Assembly: GCA_964246015.1 (NCBI GenBank)
Contig: CAXTPG010000001.1
Coordinates: 62,001 to 126,000, forward strand
Source: JBBROS01 sp964246015
Lineage (GTDB): Bacteria; Pseudomonadota; Alphaproteobacteria; Acetobacterales; Acetobacteraceae
DNA: 64,000 nt
Reading direction: 5' to 3'
Part shown: positions 15,113 to 23,297 of the stretch, piece after piece
How the letters are laid out: each line of letters starts with the position of its first letter
Position numbering within the stretch: position 1 is the stretch's first letter
Translations under genes and position numbers: made by a program
Notes under the pieces: generated by a model
Databases searched by the model: none
Told to the model about the DNA's origin: nothing
Seen by the model: the letters and a program-made list of their open reading frames with translations, nothing else

Positions 15113-15537
15113 GCGGGAAGGGCGATCGTCGCGCGGGCCTCGACGAGGCGCCGGCCGGCCGTGTCGGAGATGGTGAGGGCGTAGAGCATGCCGCCGGCTT
15201 CCTCGCGTTCCAGGGTGGCTTCGATCGTCAGCAGCCCGAGGGCGTCGTCGTCGAGCCTGCCGACGTGCAGCAGGACGTCGCGGAGGCGGGCGACGTAGCC
15301 GACCCGCTGGGCGATGCCTCCGGCGCGGAGCGCGCCATGCAGGGCGGCCGCCTGGAGGCCGTATTCCACGCCGCAGATGGCGGCCAGGTGGCCGTCGCGG
15401 CGCAAGGGGTTCGTGGGAACCAGGTTGGAGCGGCTGCTGCATCGGATCCAGCCGGCGTCCCACGCGGTGACGGCATCGAGCAGGACCATGGCGCCCGCGT
15501 GGGGGAGCATGGAGCGAAGGCGTTCGCCCTGGATCAT
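15109..15537 (-). CDS. Hotdog-fold 3-hydroxyacyl-ACP dehydratase (ApeP-like)
   Basis: A 142-residue FabZ/FabA-type hotdog protein. The short motif LRSMLPHAGAMVLLDAVTAWD (residues 6-26) carries the conserved LPH(S/A)G-M-LLD block of aryl-polyene dehydratases, with His as catalytic base. The central part GVEYGLQAAALHGALRA provides the helix with the acidic residue. ATG at 15537 overlaps the preceding chain-length-factor-like stop (ATGA), and its own stop overlaps the ketoreductase start. It would dehydrate beta-hydroxyacyl-ACP to the conjugated enoyl chain. A second hotdog gene is at 21386; in E. coli the two dehydratases ApeI and ApeP act in one complex. Confidence 0.88.
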   Translation of the reverse strand: MIQGERLRSMLPHAGAMVLLDAVTAWDAGWIRCSSRSNLVPTNPLRRDGHLAAICGVEYGLQAAALHGALRAGGIAQRVGYVARLRDVLLHVGRLDDDALGLLTIEATLEREEAGGMLYALTISDTAGRRLVEARATIALPA

Positions 15538-16331
15538 GATCGGTGCCGCACCGCGAGGTGGCCGTCGAGATAGGCGATCTGCTGGGCGATTGCGGTTCCG
15601 CGGGCGAGGGCGGTGAGCAGCGGCAGGGAGCGGGCGGCGGCGTTGCCGTGCATGAGGGCGTCGAATGCCTGGCCCAGCGAGGGTTGGGGGGGCGGGGGAG
15701 CGGGGTCGTAGGCGAGGTGGATCGTCGGGCGGCCCTCGATGGGGGGGCAGAGGACCAGGGCGGTGGCGAAGGGAGCCGTCGTGGGGCGCAACGCGTCGAG
15801 CGGCGCGGGAAGAGGGTGGTCGTAGCAGACGAGGAGCACGGGGTGGCCCTCGGCGGCGACGTCGACCACGGCCTTCAGCAGCGTGGCGGCCCAGGTCCAG
15901 TCGTGGGCGCCCAGGCAGGTGGCGGGCTGGCGGCTGGCGTTGGCGATGGACCAGTAGCCGGCGGCGGCGTTGTGGACGGAGTTGTGGAACTGCGTGGGGG
16001 ACACGACGCGCTCGCCCGGCGCGCCGCGGGCGAGCGCGTCGAGGATGCTGCCGACGACGACCCCATCGCCGTTGCTGCTGCCGAAGACGCTGCGGAGGGT
16101 GGCCGGGTCGAGGCCGGATGCCGTTGCGGCCTCGTGCGCCACGGCGAGGGCCAGGCGGATGACGGGGCCGGTGCGGCGGCGCTCGGTGGCCGCGAGGATG
16201 GCAGGCGGCGGCGCGGGGCTGTCGCGGGGGACATAGGCGGTGAGGCCGGCCAGGATGGCGCGGCTGGCGGGCCAGGTTTCCAGGCCGGGGCCCCAGATGG
16301 CGACGGAGAGGATGGAGGCGGAAAGGGTCAC
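15534..16331 (-). CDS. Beta-ketoacyl synthase-like chain-length factor (ApeC-like)
   Basis: A 265-residue protein matching the small ketoacyl-synthase-like family found in aryl-polyene clusters. The block LRSVFGSSNGDGVVVGSILDAL (about residues 80-101) and SPTQFHNSVHNAAAGYWSIA (about 111-130) are the recognisable signatures. No thiolase-type cysteine nucleophile is present in the usual TAC context, consistent with a non-catalytic partner. In E. coli, ApeC pairs with ApeO as a chain-length factor. The start is GTG at 16331, overlapping the ketosynthase stop (GTGA), which supports a stoichiometric partner. At 265 residues it is about the family length. Confidence 0.87.
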   Translation of the reverse strand: MTLSASILSVAIWGPGLETWPASRAILAGLTAYVPRDSPAPPPAILAATERRRTGPVIRLALAVAHEAATASGLDPATLRSVFGSSNGDGVVVGSILDALARGAPGERVVSPTQFHNSVHNAAAGYWSIANASRQPATCLGAHDWTWAATLLKAVVDVAAEGHPVLLVCYDHPLPAPLDALRPTTAPFATALVLCPPIEGRPTIHLAYDPAPPPPQPSLGQAFDALMHGNAAARSLPLLTALARGTAIAQQIAYLDGHLAVRHRS

Positions 16332-17635
16332 GTCGGAAGCCCGCTCCCATCGGGAGAGCGTCGGGCGGGACGGGCCAAGGTTCCATCGGTCCCTTTCGCC
16401 CGTGGAATGCCGGTGAAGGGGAGGGCCTGGCGCGCGGACACGCCCGGGGCCTGGGCGTGTGGCAGCCCCTCACTCCCGAACAGCAGGCTGCAGTTGATGC
16501 CGCCGAACCCGAAGGCATTGCTGAGAACGTGCCGGAGCGGGCGGCTTGCAAGCCCGGTGGCGACCCGCGCGTGGAAGGTGGGATCGGGGGTTTCGACGTT
16601 CAGGCACCCGGGGATGAGGCTTTCGTGCATGCACTCCTGGATCACGAGGGCTTCCAGGATGCCGCAGGCGCCGAGTGTGTGGCCGGTCCAGCCCTTCGTG
16701 CTGCTGCACGGCACCTGGTTGCCGAACATGGCGGTGACGGCGATGTCCTCCATCGCGTCGTTGGCGCGGGTGCCGGTGCCGTGCAGGTTGATCCAGTCGA
16801 TGTCGCCGGGGTGCAGGCCGGCCGTGGCCAACGCCTGCGTCATGGCCGCGATCGCCCCGGCCCCCTCGGGGTGGGGGGAGGACATGTGGTGCCCGTCGCT
16901 GCTGGCGCCGGCGCCCAGCAGCGCCATGCCGTCGCCGTCCCGTTCCAGCAGGGCGAACCCGGCGGCCTCCCCGATCGAGATGCCGGTGCGGTCCGCGTGG
17001 CAGGGGCGGCAGGGTGTGGGGGACAGGAGTTCCAGGGCAGCGAAACCGTGCAGGGTCATGCGGCAGAGGCTGTCGGCGCCGCCGACGACGGCCGCGTCGA
17101 CGACGCCGGTGCGGATGAGCTGGGCGGCATCGATGAAGCACCGGGCGCTGCTGGCGCATGCGGTGGAGATGACGAGGGCCGGGCCATGCAGGCCCAGCGC
17201 GGTGCGGACGTAGTCGCCCAGGGAATACAGGTCCTGCGTGTGGGCGTAATCGAACGCCCGGGGCAGGCGTCCGTCCTCCGTGCGGTCGCGGTAGGCGTCC
17301 TCGGCCGCGGTGACGCCGCTGGTGCTGGTGCCCAGGATGACGGCAATGCGGTGGGCGCCGTAGCGGGCGGCGGCCTTCGCCACGCGGTCCGCGAAGCCGT
17401 CGGCGCGAAGGGCCATGTCGGCAAGGCGGTTGTTGCGGCAATCGTAGTTCGCCATGCGCGGCGGCAGCGCGTGGTCCTCGACGCCGGGAACGCGGCCGAT
17501 CCAGCCGCCGACGGCCGGGTCGAAGTCGTTGGGGCGGAGGCCGGAGCGTTGGGCGAGGAGGGCGGCACGATGGGCGGCGGCGCCCGTGCCCAGGGCGCTG
17601 ACGGCGGTGCAGGCGGTCAGGATCAGCGTGGTCAC
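16328..17635 (-). CDS. Beta-ketoacyl-ACP synthase (ApeO-like) with unusual C-terminal tail
   Basis: A 435-residue thiolase-fold ketosynthase. The nucleophile is the Cys of VISTACASSARCFIDAAQL (about residue 155). The two histidines are in INLHGTGTRANDAMED (about 288) and STKGWTGHTLGACGILEAL (about 323), giving the Cys-His-His triad. The SNAFGFGGIN block near 380 is the usual C-terminal core. About 45 extra residues (SEGLPHAQ to SGLPT) follow the core and are Arg/Pro-rich. They are partly encoded by a GCTCCC-ATC-GGGAG palindrome, so the tail may be acquired repeat sequence. GTG at 17635 overlaps the exporter stop. It condenses malonyl-ACP with the aryl or polyene acyl chain. Confidence 0.9.
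   Translation of the reverse strand: MTTLILTACTAVSALGTGAAAHRAALLAQRSGLRPNDFDPAVGGWIGRVPGVEDHALPPRMANYDCRNNRLADMALRADGFADRVAKAAARYGAHRIAVILGTSTSGVTAAEDAYRDRTEDGRLPRAFDYAHTQDLYSLGDYVRTALGLHGPALVISTACASSARCFIDAAQLIRTGVVDAAVVGGADSLCRMTLHGFAALELLSPTPCRPCHADRTGISIGEAAGFALLERDGDGMALLGAGASSDGHHMSSPHPEGAGAIAAMTQALATAGLHPGDIDWINLHGTGTRANDAMEDIAVTAMFGNQVPCSSTKGWTGHTLGACGILEALVIQECMHESLIPGCLNVETPDPTFHARVATGLASRPLRHVLSNAFGFGGINCSLLFGSEGLPHAQAPGVSARQALPFTGIPRAKGTDGTLARPARRSPDGSGLPT
16343..16358. repeat. CTCCC-ATC-GGGAG palindrome within ketosynthase 3' end
   Basis: CTCCC (16344-16348) and GGGAG (16352-16356) form a short stem inside the ketosynthase reading frame, 24 bases before its stop. It belongs to a family of CCTCTCCC-NNN-GGGAGAGG elements also seen near 34218, 46230, 53657 and 60129. 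Elsewhere in the window this unit lies between or at the edge of genes, so its place inside a coding tail is noteworthy. Confidence 0.5.
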
Positions 17636-19920
17636 TCCGGTTCGTCGGCGGCCTTGCCTGCGATCAGGAAGGCGAACCCCATGGCCAGCAGCGCGCCGAT
17701 CGCCACCGTCATCCCAATGTCGCGAAGAAGCGGCGTCTGACAAGCCGCGAGCAGGCCGAATGTGAGCAGGGTCATCGCGTTGCAGGTGACGAGGGTGCGC
17801 AGCGTCCGGCCGCGCTCCTCGGCATCGAGCTGCCGTCGGGCGAAGAACAGGGCGTAGTCGAGCCCGACCCCGGCGACGAGCTGCAGCGCCACCAGGTGGA
17901 TCAGGGAAAGGCGGGCGCCCAGCGCGGCAAGGGCGGCGACGGTGACGAGGAGGGCGGCGAGGACGGCCGCGAGGACCCGCACCGTCCGGGCCGCATCGCG
18001 CAGGCCAACCAGGAGCAGGAGCAGGACGGCGGCGGCGCTGGCGGCGAGCCACCACCAGGCCTGGGCGGTGGTTTCGGACAGGATGAGGCCGAGTTCGGTC
18101 CGCATGTCGAGATGGAGGGCGCCGGACTGCCGGGCGGCGGCGGCGATGCGGGCCGGGTCGGTGGCGCCGGTGAGGATGACGGGCCCGATCCAGCCGTCGC
18201 CCCGCTGGAGCAGCAATGGGGCGAGGCGGGCGCCGGCGAGGGTGCCGTCGAGGTCGGCGAGGCTCAGCGGCCGTGCGGTGCGGGCGGCGGCGACGGCGTC
18301 CTGGAACGGCCGGAAGGCCTCGGGGCGGAACGGGAGGGCGGCGCGGGCGGCGTCGAGGCGGGCGGCGAGGGTCTCCGCGTCCGGAAGGGCGGCCGCGCGG
18401 GCGGCTTGAAGGGCGGCGCTGGGAAGAAGCCGGGCGGCGTAGTCGGCGGCGCGCAGGGCGCCCTCGGATTGCAGGCGGTCGAGGGCGGAGGCAAGGCGCT
18501 CCTGGGCTTGCAGCACGGCCTCGGCGCTGGGGCCCCGGACCAGGATCAGCTGGCCGGCCTCGGGCGCGCCGAGCTGGGCGCGGAGGTCCCGGTCCAGCGC
18601 GCGGGAGGCTTCGGGAACGGGGCTGAGCGCCTGCAGGTCGCCTTCCCAGGTGGGCCCCCTCGTAACGAGCACCGCGAGCGCGGCGAGGATGGGCAGGGCG
18701 GCCCAGCCGCGATGGCGCCGCCAGGACTCGACGCGGGCGAGCCAGGCCGGGTCACCCTCCGCCGCGGGTGCGAGGTTGGCCGCGACGATGAGCCGGGGGA
18801 GAAGGGTCCAGGTGAGGATCGCGCAGGCCAGCAGCCCGGCGGCGGCAAACACCCCGAGCTGCTGCAGACCGGGAAACCCCGAGAAGATCATCGCGAGAAG
18901 ACCAAGGAGCGCCGAGGCGACCGCGAGAATGAAGGCCCGGCCGATGCGGGCGCGGGTGGCGGTGGCGGGCTCGCCGCGCTTGCGGTGGCCGATCATGAGC
19001 ACGGGGTAGTCGACGGAAACGCCGAGCATCGTGGCGCCGAAGCCCAGTGCCACGCCATGGACGGTGCCGAAGACGGCCTGCACGACAAGGGCGGCGGCGG
19101 CGACGCTGAGCAGCACCGGGGCGGCGATGGCGGCGAGGACGAGCAGGGACCGGAACCGCCACCACAGGAGGGCTGTGACCAGCAGGGTGGAAAGGATGGA
19201 GATGCGTTCGACGTCGGATTTGATCGCGCGGGCGGCGTCGCGGGCGAAGACGGCGGGCCCGGCGGCGACCAGGCGGGCGGGCCCGGGTCGGGCGGACTGG
19301 AATTCGGCCTGGATGGCGGCCAGGGCGGCCTCCTGGGCCGGGATGTCCATGCCGCCGGCCTTGGTGCGGGCAAGAAGAAGGGCCCGGCTGGCGTCCGGGG
19401 AGAACCACGCGCCGTCGATGGTGCGGATGGTGGTGGCGCCGGCCCATACCCGCAGCAGGGCAGGGAAGGCTCCGGTCGGGTCGGGCAGGCCGTACTGCGC
19501 AACCAGGGGGGCGGCGGAGCCTTGGAGCTGGCGGAGCAGGCTTTGCATCGCGGTGCGGAGGGCGGATTCGGTGAAGGCGTCCGGCGCGGCGGGGACCAGG
19601 ACGTAGCGGCGGTCGAACAGGGTGGCCTGGTCCTGCGGGGAGGGCTGCCCGGCGGCAACGAGCTGGAAGAGGTTGGTTTCGGGAAGGGTGGCCGCGAGCC
19701 TCCGGGCGATGCGGGCGAGCTCAGGGGCGGGGGCGTTCTCGATCGCGATGAGGATGAGGCCGGTGGCGTTGCCGGTGCGGGCCTCGTCCATGACGAGGCG
19801 CGCGGCTTCGGTGCGGCCTTCGGGGAGGAACTCGGCCATGTCGGTGCGGATGGTGACGCTGGTCAGGGTGGCGGCAAGAAGGAGGGCGGCGAGGATCAGG
19901 GTGGCGAGGATGGGTTTCAT
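17632..19920 (-). CDS. MMPL/RND-superfamily exporter (ApeM-like)
   Basis: A 762-residue inner-membrane protein of the MMPL/HAE RND superfamily. There is one N-terminal helix (ILATLILAALLLAATLTSVTI) followed by a large periplasmic loop, then a cluster of helices (residues about 240-385). A second periplasmic region and a second cluster follow to the end (LLSVAAAALVVQAVF, LLIVGLRDAA, LALFFARRQLDAEERG). The block GATMLGVSVDYPVLMIGHRK (about residues 290-309) has the conserved Asp-Tyr of the proton relay, repeated later as GVGLDYALFFARR. Its 3' end overlaps the ketosynthase GTG. It sits beside the LolA-like carrier, so it probably exports the polyene lipid across the inner membrane, as in other aryl-polyene clusters. 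Confidence 0.9.
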   Translation of the reverse strand: MKPILATLILAALLLAATLTSVTIRTDMAEFLPEGRTEAARLVMDEARTGNATGLILIAIENAPAPELARIARRLAATLPETNLFQLVAAGQPSPQDQATLFDRRYVLVPAAPDAFTESALRTAMQSLLRQLQGSAAPLVAQYGLPDPTGAFPALLRVWAGATTIRTIDGAWFSPDASRALLLARTKAGGMDIPAQEAALAAIQAEFQSARPGPARLVAAGPAVFARDAARAIKSDVERISILSTLLVTALLWWRFRSLLVLAAIAAPVLLSVAAAALVVQAVFGTVHGVALGFGATMLGVSVDYPVLMIGHRKRGEPATATRARIGRAFILAVASALLGLLAMIFSGFPGLQQLGVFAAAGLLACAILTWTLLPRLIVAANLAPAAEGDPAWLARVESWRRHRGWAALPILAALAVLVTRGPTWEGDLQALSPVPEASRALDRDLRAQLGAPEAGQLILVRGPSAEAVLQAQERLASALDRLQSEGALRAADYAARLLPSAALQAARAAALPDAETLAARLDAARAALPFRPEAFRPFQDAVAAARTARPLSLADLDGTLAGARLAPLLLQRGDGWIGPVILTGATDPARIAAAARQSGALHLDMRTELGLILSETTAQAWWWLAASAAAVLLLLLVGLRDAARTVRVLAAVLAALLVTVAALAALGARLSLIHLVALQLVAGVGLDYALFFARRQLDAEERGRTLRTLVTCNAMTLLTFGLLAACQTPLLRDIGMTVAIGALLAMGFAFLIAGKAADEPE

Positions 19921-19936
19921 GTGCGGTTGGACGGCC

Positions 19937-20506
19937 TCACCGGGGGCTGATCGTCATCGTCTGTTCGTCGCCGTTCGCCTGGGTGACGATCAGGGTTTCG
20001 GGCTGGTCGCCATGGCCCAGCAGGCGGACGGCGCGGAGGTGGCGGGGGTCCCGGGGCGCCAGATCCAGGGTCCAGGACTCGATCGTGCCCGTGACGCTGG
20101 CGATGAAGGCCCGGCGCAGGGCGGCGGCGTCGCCGGTCAACGGGCCGCGGATGGCGTCGACGAGAAGGCGCAGCTCGGGCGCCATGCCGATGTCGAGGAC
20201 GCGCGGCGGTTCGTTGGCGGCGGTGATGACGATCCGGTCGCCGTCGATCTCCAGCCGTTCGGGTTGGGGCCAGTCGGTGATCTTCTCCAGCCTGGTGCCG
20301 CGGAGCGCGAGCGTGCCACGGCTTTCCAGGATGGTGTCGAGGGCGGCGAAGCGGCGGCGTTCCGTGAAGCCTGCCCGGCGCTCCGGAACCGCGGCCAGGC
20401 GGGCGAGCAGCGAGTCGACCGTGAAGGCGGAGGTGTCAGCCGCTGCCCGACGGGACCAGGCGAGGAGGATGAGCAGCGCGAGGCGCCGCCGGGTCGGGCT
20501 CGGCAT
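19937..20506 (-). CDS. LolA-like outer-membrane lipoprotein carrier-like protein (ApeL-like)
   Basis: A 189-residue periplasmic protein. A short signal peptide (RRRLALLILLAWSRRAAA, residues about 5-22) is followed by a LolA-type beta-barrel half with RAGFTERRRFAALDTILESRG (about 48-68). The hydrophobic groove region is GTLALRGTRLEKITDWPQPERLEI and the end is VTQANGDEQTMTI. The start is the ATG at 20506, which overlaps the upstream acyltransferase by 71 bases. No later start would retain the signal peptide, so the overlap is accepted with some doubt. LolA-like proteins in aryl-polyene clusters are thought to ferry the product to the outer membrane. It ends 16 bases before the exporter. Confidence 0.85.
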   Translation of the reverse strand: MPSPTRRRLALLILLAWSRRAAADTSAFTVDSLLARLAAVPERRAGFTERRRFAALDTILESRGTLALRGTRLEKITDWPQPERLEIDGDRIVITAANEPPRVLDIGMAPELRLLVDAIRGPLTGDAAALRRAFIASVTGTIESWTLDLAPRDPRHLRAVRLLGHGDQPETLIVTQANGDEQTMTISPR

Positions 20507-21389
20507 GGGCGGCGGGCTCCCAGAACGGGAAGAAGTTGAACCATTGGAAGGGGTGGGCGCGGCAGGCGGTTTCGAGGGCGGCGGCATACTGGGCGACGGC
20601 GTCGCGCAGGTCGGCGGCGCGGTGCGCGCGGCGCAGGGTGACGCGGTCGGCGAAGGGCTCGAACCGGACCTCGTAGCGCCCGGGGCCGGTGCGGACGGCG
20701 TGGAACAGGACCACGGGGGCGGCGAGGGTGCCGGCCAGGACGAAGGGGCCGGCGGGGAAGGCGGCGGGCTGGCCCAGAAACGGGACCGTCACCATGCGAT
20801 GGCCCGGCGGCGCCCGGTCGGCGAGGATGCCGACGATCTCGCCGCGTTCGATGCATTCGCGGGCACGGAGCATGCTCGCGGTGTCGCCGATCTCGATCAC
20901 CCGCGCGTGGATGCAGGGGGCGAGGCGGTCGAGCAATGCGGTCAGCGCGCCGGCGTTGCGGCGCCACATGAGCGCCCAGACCGGCACGGGGGCGTGGCGG
21001 GCGACGGCGCGCAAAACCTCGAAGCTGCCCAGATGGGCGCCCAGCAGGATGCAGCCCTGGCCGCAGGCGAGGGTGGCGAGGACGCCGTCCAGCCCCTCGG
21101 TGCGGATGTCGAGGCGGTCGCGGCCGGCGAGCAGCAGCACGCGGTCGAGCACGGCGGTGGCGAAGCTGTGGAAGTGCCGGGCGACGTCGGGCAGGCGCGC
21201 GGGGCGGCCCAGCACCCGGCGGAGATAGTCGGCCGACGCCGCCCGGGCCGTGGCGGAGGTCAGCAGGAACCACGCGGTGGCGGGCCAGAGCAGGAAGGGT
21301 GCCGCAAGACGGCCGCCATGGACGGCGAGGAACAGGGCGGCGCGGGTGATGGTCGCGGGGCCGCGCTCCGGCTGGTGGGACCAGGTCAT
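20436..21389 (-). CDS. HtrB-like lysophospholipid acyltransferase (aryl-polyene cluster)
   Basis: A 317-residue membrane-associated acyltransferase of the lauroyl/myristoyl (HtrB/MsbB) type. A first hydrophobic segment (ALFLAVHGGRLAAPFLLWPATAWFLL) spans residues about 17-42. The catalytic HX4E motif is LLGAHLGSFEVL (about residue 113). The conserved block GEIVGILADRAPPG follows. It ends with FQWFNFFPFWEP, a typical HtrB ending, then about 25 extra residues that overlap the next gene. It could attach the polyene, or a fatty acid, to a lipid anchor. ATG at 21389 overlaps the dehydratase stop (ATGA), so it is coupled to the polyene assembly genes. Confidence 0.88.
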   Translation of the reverse strand: MTWSHQPERGPATITRAALFLAVHGGRLAAPFLLWPATAWFLLTSATARAASADYLRRVLGRPARLPDVARHFHSFATAVLDRVLLLAGRDRLDIRTEGLDGVLATLACGQGCILLGAHLGSFEVLRAVARHAPVPVWALMWRRNAGALTALLDRLAPCIHARVIEIGDTASMLRARECIERGEIVGILADRAPPGHRMVTVPFLGQPAAFPAGPFVLAGTLAAPVVLFHAVRTGPGRYEVRFEPFADRVTLRRAHRAADLRDAVAQYAAALETACRAHPFQWFNFFPFWEPAAHAEPDPAAPRAAHPPRLVPSGSG

Positions 21390-21706
21390 GGCGGTGTCGG
21401 GAGGACCGGCACGACCTCCGGGCACGAGGACGTCAGCGCGATCTTTCCCGTGAGGACGGTATGGGCGCCGACGGTGCAGGCGAAGGCGGGTTCGGCGTAG
21501 GCGACGTCGATGGTGTCGCCGGGGCGGACGGGTCGGGTGAAGCGGATGGCGGGGAAGCCCCTCAGCGTGGCGCCGGGGTGGGCGGCAAGGATGAGGGCGG
21601 CGGCCTCGTCGAGCAGGACGACGCCGGGGACGATCGGGCGCCCGGGGAAGTGGCCGGGCAGGGCGGGGTGGCCGGGGTCGGCGGTGAAGGACCCGATGGC
21701 GCGCAT
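21386..21706 (-). CDS. FabZ/FabA-like hotdog dehydratase (ApeI-like)
   Basis: A 106-residue single hotdog domain. The signature HFPGRPIVPGVVLLDEAAAL (residues 18-37) contains the catalytic histidine and the acidic residue of FabZ-type 3-hydroxyacyl-ACP dehydratases. The conserved end is FTRPVRPGDTIDV. It is shorter than housekeeping FabZ (about 150). ATG at 21706 shares a base with the ligase stop (TGATG). In E. coli ApeI and ApeP form a dehydratase pair, and both partners are present here. It lies between the ligase and the acyltransferase, in the tightly packed polyene operon. Confidence 0.86.
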   Translation of the reverse strand: MRAIGSFTADPGHPALPGHFPGRPIVPGVVLLDEAAALILAAHPGATLRGFPAIRFTRPVRPGDTIDVAYAEPAFACTVGAHTVLTGKIALTSSCPEVVPVLPTPP

Positions 21707-23007
21707 CAACCGGCCTGTGCGACGAGGTGCAGCAGCGCCTGGCGGGGCAGCTTGCCCAGGGCATTGCGCGGCAACGCCTCCACCCTGATCACCCGGCGCG
21801 GCACGAACACGGGATCCAGCACGCGGCGCAGGTCCGCGAGGATGGAGGGGGCGGTCCGCTCGGGCGCCACGACGATGGCGACGAGGCGGGCCGTCCCGCG
21901 CGGGTCGGCGGCGTCGGGCAGGACGAAGGCGCCGTCGGCAACGCCGGGCAGACCGGTCAGAAGCTGGTTGAGGCCGAGCAGGGAGGCACGGCGGCCGCCG
22001 AGCTTCACGAGGTCGGTCCGGCGGCCAAGAAGACGGAACCCGTCCCCAGCCGGTTCGAGGATGTCGGCGAGCGGGACGGGGTCCGCATGCTCCGCCCGGA
22101 CGGTCGTGCCGGTTTCCGTGATGTCGAGCGCGATGCCGGGATAGGGGGTCCAGTCGGGGCCGGCGGTGGTGCGGCGGCTGGCGATGCTGCCGCATTCCGT
22201 GGCGCCGAAGATCTCCAGCACCGGCGCGTTCCAGACGGTTTCCGCCTCGGCCGCCAGCGCGGGGTCGAGCGGGGCGGTGGCGCTGATGACGGCGGCGATG
22301 GGCGGCAGGTGGAGGCCCGCCTGCAACAGGGTGCGGAGCTGGAGCGGGGTGGTGACGAGGGTGCGCGGGCCGGGGCAGGCAAGCAGGGCGGCGGCGACGT
22401 CACCGGGAAAGAACGCCGGGCCGCACCAGCTTGCGACGGGCGCGTGCAGCGGCAGGAGGATCGTCGTCTCGAACCCGTACATGTGCTGGGGCGGGACCAT
22501 GCCGATGACGGTGCCCTGGGCCAGGGCGAACTGCCGTGCCGCGGCGTTGCTGCGCGCGACCAGGGCGCCCCAGCGCTTGGCGTGGGCGACGGGGGCGCCG
22601 GTGCTGCCGGAGGTGAAGACGAGGGCGGCGAGGAGCGCCGGGTCGATATGCGGATTCGGGGCGTGTGCGCACGTGGCCGCCGGGCGGACGAGCGCGGTCG
22701 GGATGGGGCTGCCCGGCAGCGGCGAGTCGGATGCCGCGATGCAGCCCGGGTGCAGGGCAGCGAGCGCGGGCAGGGCGGCGGGCTCGACGTTCAGCAGGCT
22801 GGTGCGCCCGCGGACGAGGGCGGCGGCGAAGGCGACGGCGAAGGCGTAGCGGTCGCGGCACAGGTTCACGACGGGACCGGTGCCGGGGAGGATGGCCGCA
22901 AGCGCGTGCGCGTCGGCCAGGAAGGACGCTGCGGTGACCGGACCTTGGGGGCGGTGGAACAGGGGGGTGTCGCCGGGACGGTCCAGCAGGGTCGTCGGCT
23001 GGTCCAT
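21706..23007 (-). CDS. AMP-dependent acyl/aryl ligase (ApeH-like)
   Basis: A 433-residue ANL-superfamily adenylating enzyme, shorter than acyl-CoA synthetases (500-560), as usual for aryl-polyene ligases. The phosphate-binding loop is LVFTSGSTGAPVAHAKRW (about residues 133-150). The aromatic-to-acid block LEIFGATECGSIASRRT (about 270-286) is the GATE motif, and GRRTDLVKLGGRRASL (about 335-350) is the hinge. The C-terminus carries LPRNALGKLPRQAL, with the conserved catalytic lysine (GKL). It would activate an aryl acid such as 4-hydroxybenzoate or coumarate and load it on the ACP. ATG at 23007 follows the ACP stop by 2 bases. Confidence 0.9.
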   Translation of the reverse strand: MDQPTTLLDRPGDTPLFHRPQGPVTAASFLADAHALAAILPGTGPVVNLCRDRYAFAVAFAAALVRGRTSLLNVEPAALPALAALHPGCIAASDSPLPGSPIPTALVRPAATCAHAPNPHIDPALLAALVFTSGSTGAPVAHAKRWGALVARSNAAARQFALAQGTVIGMVPPQHMYGFETTILLPLHAPVASWCGPAFFPGDVAAALLACPGPRTLVTTPLQLRTLLQAGLHLPPIAAVISATAPLDPALAAEAETVWNAPVLEIFGATECGSIASRRTTAGPDWTPYPGIALDITETGTTVRAEHADPVPLADILEPAGDGFRLLGRRTDLVKLGGRRASLLGLNQLLTGLPGVADGAFVLPDAADPRGTARLVAIVVAPERTAPSILADLRRVLDPVFVPRRVIRVEALPRNALGKLPRQALLHLVAQAG

Positions 23008-23009
23008 CG

Positions 23010-23297
23010 CTAGCGTGTCCGATGGGCCTCGACGTGGGCGGACAGGCTGCGGAGGGAGGCGAAGATGCGCTGGTTCCGCTCGTCGTCCGAGCGGAGCTCG
23101 AACCCGTAGGCGCGGGAGATGGCCAGCGCGAGTTCCAGGGCGTCGATCGAGTCGAGGCCCAGGCCCTCGCCGAACAGGGGATCGGCGGGCGCGATGTCGC
23201 CGGCCGCGACCTCGAGCTGGAGCGAGGTGACGATGAGTTCCGCAAGCGACAGTTCTGGTGCCGTTGCGGTATCGGAGGTGGTTTGCAGATCTGTCAC
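23010..23297 (-). CDS. Acyl carrier protein (aryl-polyene cluster)
   Basis: A 95-residue acyl carrier protein. The phosphopantetheine site is the Ser of GEGLGLDSIDALELALAI (residues 43-60), an exact GLDSIDALEL variant. An acidic helix precedes it (SLAELIVTSLQLEV) and a short basic tail ends HVEAHRTR. It is the first gene of the minus-strand operon and lies 63 bases from the divergent COG4648-type gene. Most aryl-polyene clusters have two ACPs; only this one was found. Its promoter probably lies in 23298-23360. Confidence 0.95.
   Translation of the reverse strand: MTDLQTTSDTATAPELSLAELIVTSLQLEVAAGDIAPADPLFGEGLGLDSIDALELALAISRAYGFELRSDDERNQRIFASLRSLSAHVEAHRTR

Noticed and set aside
15109..16551. 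480-residue frame including the hotdog dehydratase
   Set aside because: The dehydratase starts at ATG 15537 with a coupled stop/start; upstream sequence is a Arg/Pro-rich shadow.
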